Below, piece by piece: positions 1 to 6,304 of a DNA stretch of 13,314 nt. The DNA is from CAZSLZ01 sp964607865 (GTDB taxonomy: Bacteria; Vulcanimicrobiota; JAJTBE01; CAZSLZ01), in NCBI GenBank assembly GCA_964607865.1, contig CAZSLZ010000097.1, forward strand, positions 1 to 13,314, read 5' to 3'. The notes under the pieces were generated by a model, which did no database searches, was not told the DNA's origin, and saw nothing but the letters and a program-made list of their open reading frames with translations. Numbering within the stretch: position 1 is the first letter of the stretch; each line of letters starts with the position of its first letter. The translations under genes and the position numbers were made by a program.

Positions 1-1
1 A

Positions 2-157
2 CAGACCGGCTTGTCAGTAGCTTTTGACTTGCCCACCCAGCTGGGCCTGGATTCCACAAGTTGTGGTAAAGTAAGGTATTTTGAATGCGCTAATCCAGAT
101 AACGGCCCCGCAGGAAACGGCGCCCCCTACTGGTGTCACGAAAAATTGAACCCATAA
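2..157 (+). pseudogene. Methylmalonyl-CoA mutase-like fragment, disrupted
   Basis: The frame starting at base 2 is open to a TAA at 155-157. Its first 18 or so residues read QTGLSVAFDLPTQLGLDS, which matches the substrate-domain motif near the N-terminus of methylmalonyl-CoA mutase large subunits (family form GLSVAFDLPTQ.G.DSDHP). After that the expected DHP continuation is missing. The frame instead runs through about 33 unrelated residues with three cysteines and a PYWCHEKL stretch, then stops. The full enzyme should continue for several hundred residues, so this is a truncated or rearranged gene that begins outside the window. A perfect 13-base inverted repeat, CCACAA-G-TTGTGG (54-66), lies exactly where the homology ends. 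The family call rests on one short but distinctive motif; the breakpoint is my reading by eye. Confidence 0.6.
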
Positions 158-244
158 ATTATATGCTTTTCAAAAAGCTTAGCTCAAGCTTAATTAACTT
201 ACAAAGATTGAATCATGTGTAAACCAGGTAAAACATATGGGAAA

Positions 245-283
245 GTTATCATTGCTACGTTTCACACAAGGCGTGGCAATCTG
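245..283 (+). repeat. Degenerate GTCATTGC...GTGGCAATCT-type palindromic repeat
   Basis: The ends form an imperfect inverted repeat: ATTGCTACG (251-259) against CGTGGCAAT (272-280), eight of nine positions pairing. The pattern matches, with changes, the dispersed intergenic element GTCATTGCGAGGAGC...GACGTGGCAATCT that I recall from many anaerobic bacterial genomes. Family membership is recalled knowledge; the dyad is directly visible. Confidence 0.5.
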
Positions 284-392
284 AATTTAGATTGGGTTTG
301 TTCCCAGCCCATTTACCTTGCGTCCGTGAGCGCCCTGGTCTTTTTCCGGTTAAAAAACTACAATGCGAACAATATATTCCATTCCAAATGGG

Positions 393-468
393 GAGATCAC
401 TACGCATCCTGCGGATGCTCGTGCTCACATCTTTTCTGATGAAGTTCTGGCGCTCCTCGTGATGACAT
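393..468 (-). repeat. Second GTCAT(T)GCGAGGAGCG-type repeat, opposite orientation
   Basis: Read on the minus strand the right end is ATGTCATCACGAGGAGCG (451-468), close to the canonical start GTCATTGCGAGGAGCG, and the far end is GTGATCTC (393-400), close to the canonical GGCAATCTC. The outer arms ATCAC (396-400) and GTGAT (459-463) can pair. The interior contains a perfect small hairpin GCATCC-TGC-GGATGC (404-418). It faces the opposite way to the copy at 245-283. This is probably a decayed mobile or palindromic intergenic element with no coding capacity. Confidence 0.5.
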
Positions 469-562
469 AATTTGAGTTATTCAAGAAAGAAAAGAGATAA
501 TGCCCTTTTCATGCCAGTTCTTTTATTCCAAGTTGAATTCTTTACGATGAGAACTTCCAGCT

Positions 563-582
563 TCAGCCAGGGGGCTGATTTT
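563..582 (+). terminator. Possible weak intrinsic terminator
   Basis: A perfect six-pair stem TCAGCC (563-568) / GGCTGA (573-578) with a four-base AGGG loop is followed by TTTT on the plus strand. The stem and U tract are short. It would act on plus-strand transcription coming from the mutase-like remnant. I see no matching T tract for the minus strand. Confidence 0.3.
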
Positions 583-676
583 AAAACTCAAGCCTGGTTT
601 GTGAAAAGGTTTTAAAAAAAATTTGATATAAGTAGAATAATCGAGTATCTGGAGAATATTACTGCTAACGGGGTAA

Positions 677-1519
677 TTAACCGGGTTTTTCCAGGGAAAT
701 TCTGCCCAGTTTTCCTTCGCGGAAAATCTTTAAAAGTTGAAGCGCCCCTTTTCTCATCTCCACATCTCCGCCTTTTACCAGGTAACCTCTTTCCACAGAA
801 AATCTGGTCAATACTTCAAGGGGGTCTTCGGGAATATCTTCTTTAATCAGATGATTGGGAATCAGATTGTTTTTCCGAAGATATTCAATAAATTTGATGG
901 CCACCTGCTCTACTGGCAGAACCTCCTGCTTTATGGCGGCAATAACTCCAAGAATCCATGGGGTTTCGGGTAAATCCATGCGGGGAAGCATAACTCCGGG
1001 GGAATCAAGAACTTCGATGCCCTCCTGAATTTTCAGCCACTGTTTTCCCCTGGTAAGGCCAGGTTTCTTTCCGGTCCTGACAGTTTTGTGGGGTGACAGC
1101 ATGTTTATCAGTGATGATTTTCCGCTGTTGGGAATACCCAGCACGACTATGCGAAAATTAGTTTTAAATCTGCGGGATTTTGAGCTGGCCTGAATCATTT
1201 TTTTGATTTCATGAATTTTTGTAATTATGGTCTTTTTTCCCCGGCCAGTTTTACACGATGTCGCCATAGCTTCCATTTTCTGTTCTCTGAAATATTTCAG
1301 CCAGGAATCGGTAATTTTTTGAGATGCCAGGTCTGCCTTGTTTAAGATGTAAAGACAAGGTTTATTGGTGAACAGTTTTTCAAGCTCGGGATTTCTGGAA
1401 GAACGGGGGCATCTTGCGTCAAGAACCATTATGGCCATGGAGGCGATTTTTTGCTCCTGGGACAGTTTTCTTATGGTTTTTTTCATGTGCCCTGGAAACC
1501 AGGAAAAGTTCATATTCAT
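677..1519 (-). CDS. rbgA: Ribosome biogenesis GTPase RbgA/YlqF
   Basis: A 280-residue circularly permuted GTPase needed for late assembly of the 50S ribosomal subunit. The diagnostic N-terminus FPGHMKK is at residues 8-14. The permuted order is visible: G4 motif NKAD (60-63) comes first, then the G1 P-loop GIPNSGKSS (128-136) and G3 DSPG (172-175). The C-terminal helical region is complete, and length is close to the roughly 280 residues usual for the family. The start ATG overlaps the stop of the upstream signal peptidase gene by four bases (ATGA) and has no obvious Shine-Dalgarno sequence, so translation is probably coupled. A second ATG two codons later is also possible. It is the last gene of the rplS-lepB-lepB-rbgA cluster, an order with precedent in Firmicutes except for the doubled peptidase. 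Confidence 0.96.
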   Translation of the reverse strand: MNMNFSWFPGHMKKTIRKLSQEQKIASMAIMVLDARCPRSSRNPELEKLFTNKPCLYILNKADLASQKITDSWLKYFREQKMEAMATSCKTGRGKKTIITKIHEIKKMIQASSKSRRFKTNFRIVVLGIPNSGKSSLINMLSPHKTVRTGKKPGLTRGKQWLKIQEGIEVLDSPGVMLPRMDLPETPWILGVIAAIKQEVLPVEQVAIKFIEYLRKNNLIPNHLIKEDIPEDPLEVLTRFSVERGYLVKGGDVEMRKGALQLLKIFREGKLGRISLEKPG

Positions 1520-2130
1520 TTTAAAATAAAAAATTTTTCAGGAGGCCAGAAAATAAGCTGGGCCTTGCCTTTTATTAATTTCTTTTCCAGTGGGCCCCAG
1601 AATCGGCTGTCTTCGCTGTTCAGGCGGTTATCCCCCATCACGTAAATAGAATCATCAGGTATTGTGATGGCCTCTATATTTTCTCTGCCGTCAGAATAAT
1701 CCAGATAATATTCGTCCAGAAGTTGTTCGTTAATATATACCATACCTTCTTTTATTTCCAGGGTTTCGCCGGACAGGCCTATCACTCGTTTAATATAGTC
1801 TTTTTCCGGGTTAACAGGGCACTGAAAAATAATTATGTCGCCTCTTTCAGGCTGGGAGAATTTATAAGCCAGCAGGTTTACCACAATCCGGTTATTTGTA
1901 TGAAGAGAGGGAACCATGGATGAACCCTGTACAACTGATACTCTGCCGATGAAATTAATTATAATAAGTGAAATAATTAAAACCTGAAATATATAAATTA
2001 TGAATTCCAGGGCCTGCCTGGAGTATATTTTTATTCTGGCCCGGCTGTTTCCTGTATCTGTAGGAACCACTGACACGGGATTTTCTACCTGTCCAGGAGT
2101 TTCCTGGTTTTTCATACTTTCATAATCCAT
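1516..2130 (-). CDS. lepB: Type I signal peptidase (second of two tandem copies)
   Basis: A 204-residue signal peptidase I (S26 family), which removes signal peptides from exported proteins on the outer face of the membrane. After a hydrophilic N-terminal tail of about 35 residues there is one membrane anchor (about 42-62), then the catalytic Ser71 in QGSSMVPS and the general-base Lys114 in DYIKRV. The conserved box GDNRLNSEDSR and the final WGPL segment are present, so the enzyme appears complete and active. Its start lies inside the end of the upstream lepB copy (11-base overlap) and the ribosome binding site is weak (AAGG), which suggests coupled translation. It differs clearly in sequence from its neighbour, so the pair is an old duplication or separate acquisitions rather than a recent copy. 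Neither can be matched to a particular sip gene. Confidence 0.94.
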   Translation of the reverse strand: MDYESMKNQETPGQVENPVSVVPTDTGNSRARIKIYSRQALEFIIYIFQVLIISLIIINFIGRVSVVQGSSMVPSLHTNNRIVVNLLAYKFSQPERGDIIIFQCPVNPEKDYIKRVIGLSGETLEIKEGMVYINEQLLDEYYLDYSDGRENIEAITIPDDSIYVMGDNRLNSEDSRFWGPLEKKLIKGKAQLIFWPPEKFFILK

Positions 2131-2758
2131 TTTTAAGCCTTGATTCTTTATGCAAAAGTCTTATTCTATTGAACGGCAAAATGATAACACTGGCTCTGCC
2201 AATAAGGTTTTTTTCGGGCAGAAACCCCCAGATGTGGGAATCAGCGCTGGAAGGGCGGTTGTCGCCCATAACAAAAAGATTGCCCGGTGGAATCTTCTGG
2301 GGTGGCAGGTGATAATCGGCGGGATATTTCACATAATCTTCCTTCAGTTTTTCTCCGTCGATAAAAACCTTCCCCCCAATGATCTCTATGGTTTCGCCGC
2401 CAAGCCCCACAACTCGCTTGATAAATTCCTTATCACCGGCATTGGCTGCAGGGGGAGGGGTGAAAACCACTATGTCACCACGCTGGGGTTTTTTTACTCG
2501 ATAAATAAATTCATTTACAATTATATAATCTCTAATTTGAAGGGTAGGGATCATCGAACCAGATGGAATGTAAAAGGTTCGAAAAAGAAAATGAATAATA
2601 AAAAGGGCGGTAATACCAGCAACAACTATAGAATCCAAATACTCTACAGTTGTCTGCTTGAATTTCTGATTAACTAAATTTATATTGGGATAAAAGAAAA
2701 GTACCGCCCTGCCGGCAGCCAATACAAGAATTATGATGGCTAGCTGCTTTGCTGTCAA
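2120..2758 (-). CDS. lepB: Type I signal peptidase (first of two tandem copies)
   Basis: A 212-residue signal peptidase I. Two hydrophobic segments precede the catalytic region: about residues 4-23 and 42-62. Many Gram-positive enzymes have only one, so the extra N-terminal helix is a distinguishing trait. Catalytic Ser68 lies in PSGSMIPTL, Lys114 in EFIKRVVG, and the conserved GDNRPSSADSH box is present. The start is taken as TTG at 2756-2758, because GGAGG sits upstream at 2769-2773 (10-base spacing) and no ATG or GTG in frame fits better. It lies 48 bases after rplS and overlaps the next lepB by 11 bases, so it is part of the rplS transcript. Both active-site residues are intact. Confidence 0.93.
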   Translation of the reverse strand: MTAKQLAIIILVLAAGRAVLFFYPNINLVNQKFKQTTVEYLDSIVVAGITALFIIHFLFRTFYIPSGSMIPTLQIRDYIIVNEFIYRVKKPQRGDIVVFTPPPAANAGDKEFIKRVVGLGGETIEIIGGKVFIDGEKLKEDYVKYPADYHLPPQKIPPGNLFVMGDNRPSSADSHIWGFLPEKNLIGRASVIILPFNRIRLLHKESRLKNGL

Positions 2759-2768
2759 AAAACCAACG

Positions 2769-2773
2769 CCTCC
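2769..2773 (-). promoter_or_regulatory. Ribosome binding site supporting a TTG start of lepB
   Basis: GGAGG on the minus strand, 10 bases upstream of the TTG at 2758. Spacing is slightly long. This site is the reason for accepting the rare TTG start of the first signal peptidase. An AT-only inverted repeat, ATACTA/TAGTAT (2775-2792), lies directly upstream and might modulate access, but that is speculative. Confidence 0.55.
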
Positions 2774-2806
2774 AATACTATATTATTAGTATCAACTAAT
2801 TATAAG

Positions 2807-3163
2807 TTATTTCTCAATACGTTTGGTTTTTACTCTGGTAGCAGCTTTTCCAATTCTGTCTCTCAAATAATAAAGTTTGGCTCTTTTTACATGGCCTTTT
2901 CTCAAGACCTGGATATCGGCAACCCGGGGAGAATGAAGAAGTAAGGTTCTTTCCACGCCCACGCCATGGCTTCCGATTTTTCTTACAGTGAACATTTCAT
3001 TGGAACCGCCGCCCTTGCGGGAGATGCAGATTCCTTCAAAGGGCTGCAACCTTTCTTTTCCACCTTCAACCACTTTTACCTTAATTCTCAAGGTATCGCC
3101 AGGGCCGAAATCTGGAATGCTATCCTTCAATTGCTGTTTTTCTATCATTTTTATGGTGTCCAT
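2807..3163 (-). CDS. rplS: 50S ribosomal protein L19
   Basis: Ribosomal protein L19, at the 30S-50S interface, 118 residues with the start chosen here. The sequence begins MDTIKMIEKQQLKDSIPDF and contains the family features GDTLRIKV, RLQPFEGICI, the FTVRKI.GVGVER stretch and the basic end KRAKLYYLRDRIGKAA. The open frame extends 37 codons further upstream, but those residues do not resemble L19 and would overlap the promoter. The ATG at 3161-3163 has an AAAGGAG site just upstream and gives the usual family length. In many bacteria rplS follows rimM-trmD; here it has its own promoter and instead lies beyond the terminator of the floA unit. Two signal peptidase genes and rbgA follow on the same strand. 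Confidence 0.97.
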   Translation of the reverse strand: MDTIKMIEKQQLKDSIPDFGPGDTLRIKVKVVEGGKERLQPFEGICISRKGGGSNEMFTVRKIGSHGVGVERTLLLHSPRVADIQVLRKGHVKRAKLYYLRDRIGKAATRVKTKRIEK

Positions 3164-3233
3164 TGTTTTCTCCTTTCGGAAAAGAAAAGTATAATATTTG
3201 ACGTGTAAAATAACGCCTGAAAAAGCAAAGTTG

Positions 3234-3262
3234 ATTATATCATGTTTTACCTGCTTTGACAA
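3234..3262 (-). promoter_or_regulatory. Strong sigma-A-type promoter of rplS
   Basis: On the minus strand, TTGTCA (3257-3262), a 17-base spacer, and TATAAT (3234-3239): near-consensus with ideal spacing. Transcription would start near 3227, giving a leader of roughly 65 bases before the rplS ATG. The leader is AT-rich and I see no clear autoregulatory structure in it. This promoter probably drives rplS, both lepB copies and rbgA. Confidence 0.85.
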
Positions 3263-3285
3263 CATCCTTTTCAATTATTTATGAT

Positions 3286-3323
3286 TTTTTTTATAAAAGC
3301 GGGGGCGGATTAACCACCCCCGC
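3286..3323 (-). terminator. Intrinsic terminator of the nfeD-floA unit
   Basis: On the minus strand a ten-position stem GCGGGGGTGG / CCGCCCCCGC (3299-3323, one mismatch at 3306/3316) closes a five-base loop and is followed by CTTTTAT and then an A-rich stretch. It starts 18 bases after the stop of the preceding gene. This separates the nfeD-floA unit from rplS. Confidence 0.85.
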
Positions 3324-3341
3324 GATAAACCCCGGTGAAAT

Positions 3342-4217
3342 CTATCTCCTGGTCATAATACTCCGGTCGAAAGACTCTCCGATATTTTTCCGTTTCAATA
3401 TTTCAGACCAGATTATGCCATTTACTGCCCCTCCCAGTTTTACCTGTCGGGTCTTGGAAGTTTTCTGTTTGACTTTGGAAAGTAACTCCAGCTGTTTTTC
3501 CCTGGGTAAACTTTCGGCTATGTCACCAAAGAAAGAATCTTCATTTCTGATCAGTTTCACAAAATCTACAGTTTCATCAGGAACCTTCTCTTCTACAGTT
3601 TCATCAGGAACCTTCTCTTCCACTTTTTCGTCGGCAACGGTATCATTGGCTTGTTCACTGACCAATTCCGTCCCCGTGTCTTCCCTGAAGAAGCTTTCAA
3701 AACTTTTCTCCTGAATGGATGCCTCGAAAGATTTGTTCAAGCCACCCAGAGGTTTCGGTTCTGATTTTTCCTGTGACTTTTCGAAAAATTCCAAATCTAT
3801 CATGTCCCTGAGTTGGGCTTCAGAGAAATAATTCTTCAGCCTGTCCAGATGGACATATTTGTAAAGTTCCCGTTTCTTAACGCCCTGGCGTAATTTGTCC
3901 AGATCAAAACATTTCTGCATCTGATCCTTGGTCATATTCATCTTGATTAACCGCCAGTTTATGGGAGGGCCTTTCCTTACTGGCAGGCTATACGGATTAC
4001 CCGTTACCAGCCCGTTTGAAGATTGTCCCTGTTGCTTTATTCCCATGGAACTGGAAAGAAAATTACCCAGCATCTGGTCGGGAGTCGCTCCCTTACCGCC
4101 GGACATATCAGTGAGCTTCTGGCTGTTCTTTAAGACGGAAAAAACAATGACGCCAAATACAATCATCATAAACATGAAACCACAAGCATCTGCAGCCTGT
4201 ATGAAAACTAAATACAC
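3342..4217 (-). CDS. Unrecognised membrane-anchored protein downstream of floA
   Basis: A 291-residue protein I do not recognise. The start is set at GTG 4215-4217 because a perfect AGGAGG (4225-4230) lies seven bases upstream; an earlier in-frame TTG would put that site inside the gene. A hydrophobic segment (about residues 8-28, rich in F, M, V, I) looks like a single N-terminal membrane anchor. Next comes a Gly/Ser/Gln-rich linker, a conserved-looking charged helical part around WRLIKMNMTKDQMQK, a Glu/Lys/Thr-rich stretch with the nine-residue unit EEKVPDETV twice in tandem (about 201-218), and a basic C-terminus. It begins 42 bases after floA and ends at a strong terminator, so it belongs to the nfeD-floA transcript. 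A role as a microdomain cargo or accessory protein is inference from position only. Confidence 0.75.
   Translation of the reverse strand: MYLVFIQAADACGFMFMMIVFGVIVFSVLKNSQKLTDMSGGKGATPDQMLGNFLSSSMGIKQQGQSSNGLVTGNPYSLPVRKGPPINWRLIKMNMTKDQMQKCFDLDKLRQGVKKRELYKYVHLDRLKNYFSEAQLRDMIDLEFFEKSQEKSEPKPLGGLNKSFEASIQEKSFESFFREDTGTELVSEQANDTVADEKVEEKVPDETVEEKVPDETVDFVKLIRNEDSFFGDIAESLPREKQLELLSKVKQKTSKTRQVKLGGAVNGIIWSEILKRKNIGESFDRSIMTRR
3565..3618 (-). repeat. Two exact 27-base tandem repeats inside a coding region
   Basis: Units 3565-3591 and 3592-3618 are identical at every base and encode EEKVPDETV twice in frame. A partly matching third unit (DEKVEEK) lies on the 5' side of the gene. Exact identity at the DNA level points to recent slippage or unequal exchange; copy number may vary between strains. 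Confidence 0.9.
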
Positions 4218-4224
4218 TTCCTCA

Positions 4225-4230
4225 CCTCCT
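4225..4230 (-). promoter_or_regulatory. AGGAGG ribosome binding site fixing the GTG start at 4217
   Basis: A perfect AGGAGG on the minus strand, seven bases upstream of GTG 4215-4217. It moves the start of the unrecognised gene seven codons downstream of the first possible in-frame start (TTG at 4238). Confidence 0.8.
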
Positions 4231-4259
4231 GGAATCAATTAATTGGAAAATTAGACTGA

Positions 4260-5273
4260 TTACTTGGAGGAAGTCTGTCCGCCGATGGAAGTCCTCATTG
4301 AAGTGTCAGCTTTTAAGTTCTGCAGTTGATAATAATCCATAAAACCCATTTTGCCGCTTCTCAAAGCCTCCGCCAGCGCCTTGGGTATATCTGCCTCAGC
4401 TTCAATTACCCTGGCTCTCATCTCCTCGGCTAAAGCTTTCATTTCCTGCTCCCGGGCTTCAGCCATAGATCTTCTTTCCTGGGCTTTTGCCTTTGCCAGC
4501 CGCATGTCTGCTTCTGCCTGGGTTGCCTGCAGGTTGGCGCCGATATTTTTTCCAACATCCACGTCAGCAACGTCAATAGACAGAATTTCAAAGGCTGTAC
4601 CGGCATCCAGCCCCATGTTCAACACACGGGCTGAAATTTTATCGGGATTTTCCAGAACATCCTTGTAAGACTTCGAAGAACCTATTTCCGCAACGATTCC
4701 CTGGCCGACTCTTGCCTTGATGGTTTCCTGGGTGGCGCCGCCAACCAGGCGATCGATATTTGCCCGTACAGTTACCCGCACATTTACACTCAGTTGAATG
4801 CCGTCAAGGGCAGTACCCACCAGATCTTTTACATCAATTACCTTGGGGTTGACGCTCATCAGGACAGCTTCTTTTACATCCCTGCCTGCCAGGTCAATAG
4901 CGCAGGCTCTTTCAAAATCAAGCTCAATGCTGGCCTTGTTGGCTGCAATCAATGCATCGATAACCCGGTCGATGTTTCCCTGGGCAAGATAGTGAGTTTC
5001 CAGTTGGTCGGTATTCAGGTTAATACCAGCTTTATAAGCTTTGATTAAAGTATTTACCACCTGTTGGGGGTCAACTTTTCTGAACCGCATGCCGAAAATA
5101 CTGCCCGCGCTGACAGGCACCTTGGCTGAAACTGCAGAAATATAAAGCTGTATTGGAAAGAAATACAGAATCATTCCACCCAGAAAAATCAAAACACCTA
5201 AAATAACCAATACACTGATCACCACAGTTTCAGATTGGCCCAGAAATGTAATCCCGTTAATTAGTTCCACCAT
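4260..5273 (-). CDS. floA: Flotillin-like protein FloA (SPFH scaffold)
   Basis: A 337-residue FloA/YqfA-type flotillin, which organises membrane microdomains and influences membrane fluidity, secretion and signalling. After a short extracellular tail there is one membrane segment (about 18-38) followed by the FFPIQLYISA junction, the family-typical N-terminal region (MRFRKVDPQ, YKAGINLN) and the SPFH core (about 130-240, including SVNVRVTVRAN). The Ala/Glu-rich coiled coil (about 250-315) ends in GFMDYYQLQN. Length agrees with the roughly 330 residues of the B. subtilis protein. The ATG has AGGAGG six bases upstream. It is encoded with NfeD, its usual partner, and lies between a truncated paralogue and an unrecognised membrane protein. 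Confidence 0.96.
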   Translation of the reverse strand: MVELINGITFLGQSETVVISVLVILGVLIFLGGMILYFFPIQLYISAVSAKVPVSAGSIFGMRFRKVDPQQVVNTLIKAYKAGINLNTDQLETHYLAQGNIDRVIDALIAANKASIELDFERACAIDLAGRDVKEAVLMSVNPKVIDVKDLVGTALDGIQLSVNVRVTVRANIDRLVGGATQETIKARVGQGIVAEIGSSKSYKDVLENPDKISARVLNMGLDAGTAFEILSIDVADVDVGKNIGANLQATQAEADMRLAKAKAQERRSMAEAREQEMKALAEEMRARVIEAEADIPKALAEALRSGKMGFMDYYQLQNLKADTSMRTSIGGQTSSK

Positions 5274-5350
5274 AATAAACCTCCTGCAACAATTAATAAA
5301 TTACTTACGGAAGGAATAATTGAAAAAGGAGAATAAGCTTAAATTATGTT

Positions 5351-5377
5351 TTTATACCCTGCGAACAGCCTGTTCAA
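5351..5377 (-). promoter_or_regulatory. Dyad overlapping a possible weak floA promoter
   Basis: A perfect 13-base inverted repeat GAACAG-C-CTGTTC lies at 5363-5375. On the minus strand it overlaps TTGAAC (5372-5377) and TATAAA (5351-5356), separated by only 15 bases, so promoter quality is poor. The dyad resembles the Gram-positive SOS box (GAAC-N4-GTTC) but has five bases between the half-sites, so LexA binding is doubtful. It lies in the 224-base gap upstream of floA, where an internal promoter would make sense. The gap also holds a palindrome TTTTTGCCGGCAAAAA (5457-5472) and a 35-codon frame (5339-5446) without a ribosome binding site. Confidence 0.25.
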
Positions 5378-5497
5378 TATTTCCCCCGTAATATTTAAAT
5401 TCTTTAAATTGAATTTCTTTTCCTGCAAATTATCAGGCCGAACCATAATTAAAAATTTTTTGCCGGCAAAAAGAAGATCTAAAAAAAACAAATAAAA

Positions 5498-5939
5498 TCA
5501 CAAGGAAGGAGAATTGGGCTCAATCCTGTTTCTTACTTCCCGAACCACGTCCTGGCCGTCCCTGTCCATTTGAACAGCTTCTTCCAGGGAGAGAAAAATA
5601 CCGGCTTTGTCAGCAATAATAAGAGCATTTACTATCTGGTTTACATCTCTGCCGTTCAAATAATATTCTTCAAGTTGTTTCAGGTTCAAATTTACACCTG
5701 CTTTACGGGCCTTTATATATAAGGGAACCAATTTGTAAGGATCTATTTTCTTTAATCTCATTTGAATAAGGCTGTTTGCTGAAATGGGGGTACCGGCGGA
5801 AATAGCACTGATATATAACTGAAGGGGAAAGAAAAAAACAGGAATCCGAAAGCAAAAAATGCCACAAAGGTCATTAAAGGAATTACCAGCCCGGTAATAT
5901 CTGGCTGTCCGAAAAAAATATATAGATAAAATCAAACAT
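5498..5939 (-). pseudogene. Truncated FloA paralogue with two one-base frameshifts
   Basis: The region encodes only the N-terminal third of a FloA-like protein: membrane anchor plus the FFPLQLYISA...KAGVNLN...ALI..DKAG region, about 51 of 106 residues identical by eye to the neighbouring FloA. It stops at EPNSPSL just where the SPFH core would begin. Translation should start at ATG 5937-5939, preceded by AGGGGGG, but that frame soon stops. Adding one T in the T7 run at 5912-5918 and one in the T7 run at 5832-5838 gives a continuous 147-residue protein whose N-terminus (FFFGQPDITGLVIPLMTFVA) aligns with FloA TFLGQSETVV. As written, the frame open from 5935 encodes a non-matching N-terminus. 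It may be a decaying pseudogene, two homopolymer errors, or a slippage-expressed mini-flotillin. The coding bias after the second run looks well kept. Confidence 0.8.
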
Positions 5940-6015
5940 GATGCCCCCCTGATTATGCTGAAAAGAAAATGACTCTACGGAAAATTTTATAAAAATGTTC
6001 AGGTTTGAATTTTAA

Positions 6016-6282
6016 CTAAACTTTTGTTACCTGTATTTTTCCGTCTTTGACTTTTAAAACCCTGATAGTGTCACCTTTATAAATGAAGTTTCCCTGGGAA
6101 AAAACTTCATATCTTTCCCCGTCAATGGTAGCATACCCCGAAGGCCGCAGGTCGGTTTCCGCCTGGCCTATATGGCCTTCCAGCTCAAGGTGTTTTTTTA
6201 CAGAGGAATACCCCTTGCTTTCTTCTTCTCTTTCACCGTGGAAAAGCCCAAAGAAAAATATTGTAAAATGAAAAGCTGTCAC
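6016..6282 (-). CDS. Stand-alone NfeD OB-fold mini-protein
   Basis: An 88-residue protein. Residues 24-88 align without gaps to the C-terminal 65 residues of the adjacent full-length NfeD, about 30 identical by eye, sharing the core TDLRP.G.A.I.GER..V.S.G. This is the NfeD OB-fold domain. The first 15 or so residues are hydrophobic (FHFTIFFFGLF) and may be a very short anchor or a remnant of the last NfeD helix. The GTG start (6280-6282) has AGGGAG seven bases upstream and lies 22 bases after nfeD, so it is probably co-transcribed and translated. Stand-alone NfeD OB domains exist in other bacteria; a soluble or weakly anchored competitor or partner of NfeD is inference. Confidence 0.82.
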   Translation of the reverse strand: MTAFHFTIFFFGLFHGEREEESKGYSSVKKHLELEGHIGQAETDLRPSGYATIDGERYEVFSQGNFIYKGDTIRVLKVKDGKIQVTKV

Positions 6283-6304
6283 CTTTATACTCCCTGTTAT
6301 TTAA

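Larger units (their letters stand above)
158..676. other. Gene-poor region with degenerate repeats
   Basis: About 520 bases without a convincing gene. A 74-codon open frame at 215-439 has no good ribosome binding site, an atypical composition, and runs through both repeat copies, so I do not call it. The stretch holds two divergent intergenic repeats (about 245-283 and 393-468), an AT-rich part, and one hairpin followed by T residues (563-582). The rbgA transcript runs into this region from the right, and I see no strong terminator for it on the minus strand. rnhB, which follows rbgA in many Firmicutes, is not here. Confidence 0.6.

Noticed and set aside
215..439. A 74-codon plus-strand open frame in the left gene-poor region
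   Set aside because: No ribosome binding site, no recognisable protein features, and it runs through both degenerate repeats.
3164..3274. A 37-residue N-terminal extension of L19 from an upstream ATG
   Set aside because: It would overlap the rplS promoter, does not look like L19, and the ATG at 3163 has a good AAAGGAG site and gives the normal length.
5363..5375. LexA (SOS) operator
   Set aside because: Half-sites GAAC and GTTC are separated by five bases, not four, and no SOS gene is nearby.
5339..5446. A 35-residue minus-strand frame (starting MVRPDNLQEKK) between the FloA paralogue and floA
   Set aside because: No Shine-Dalgarno sequence and no recognisable similarity; kept only as part of the gap description.
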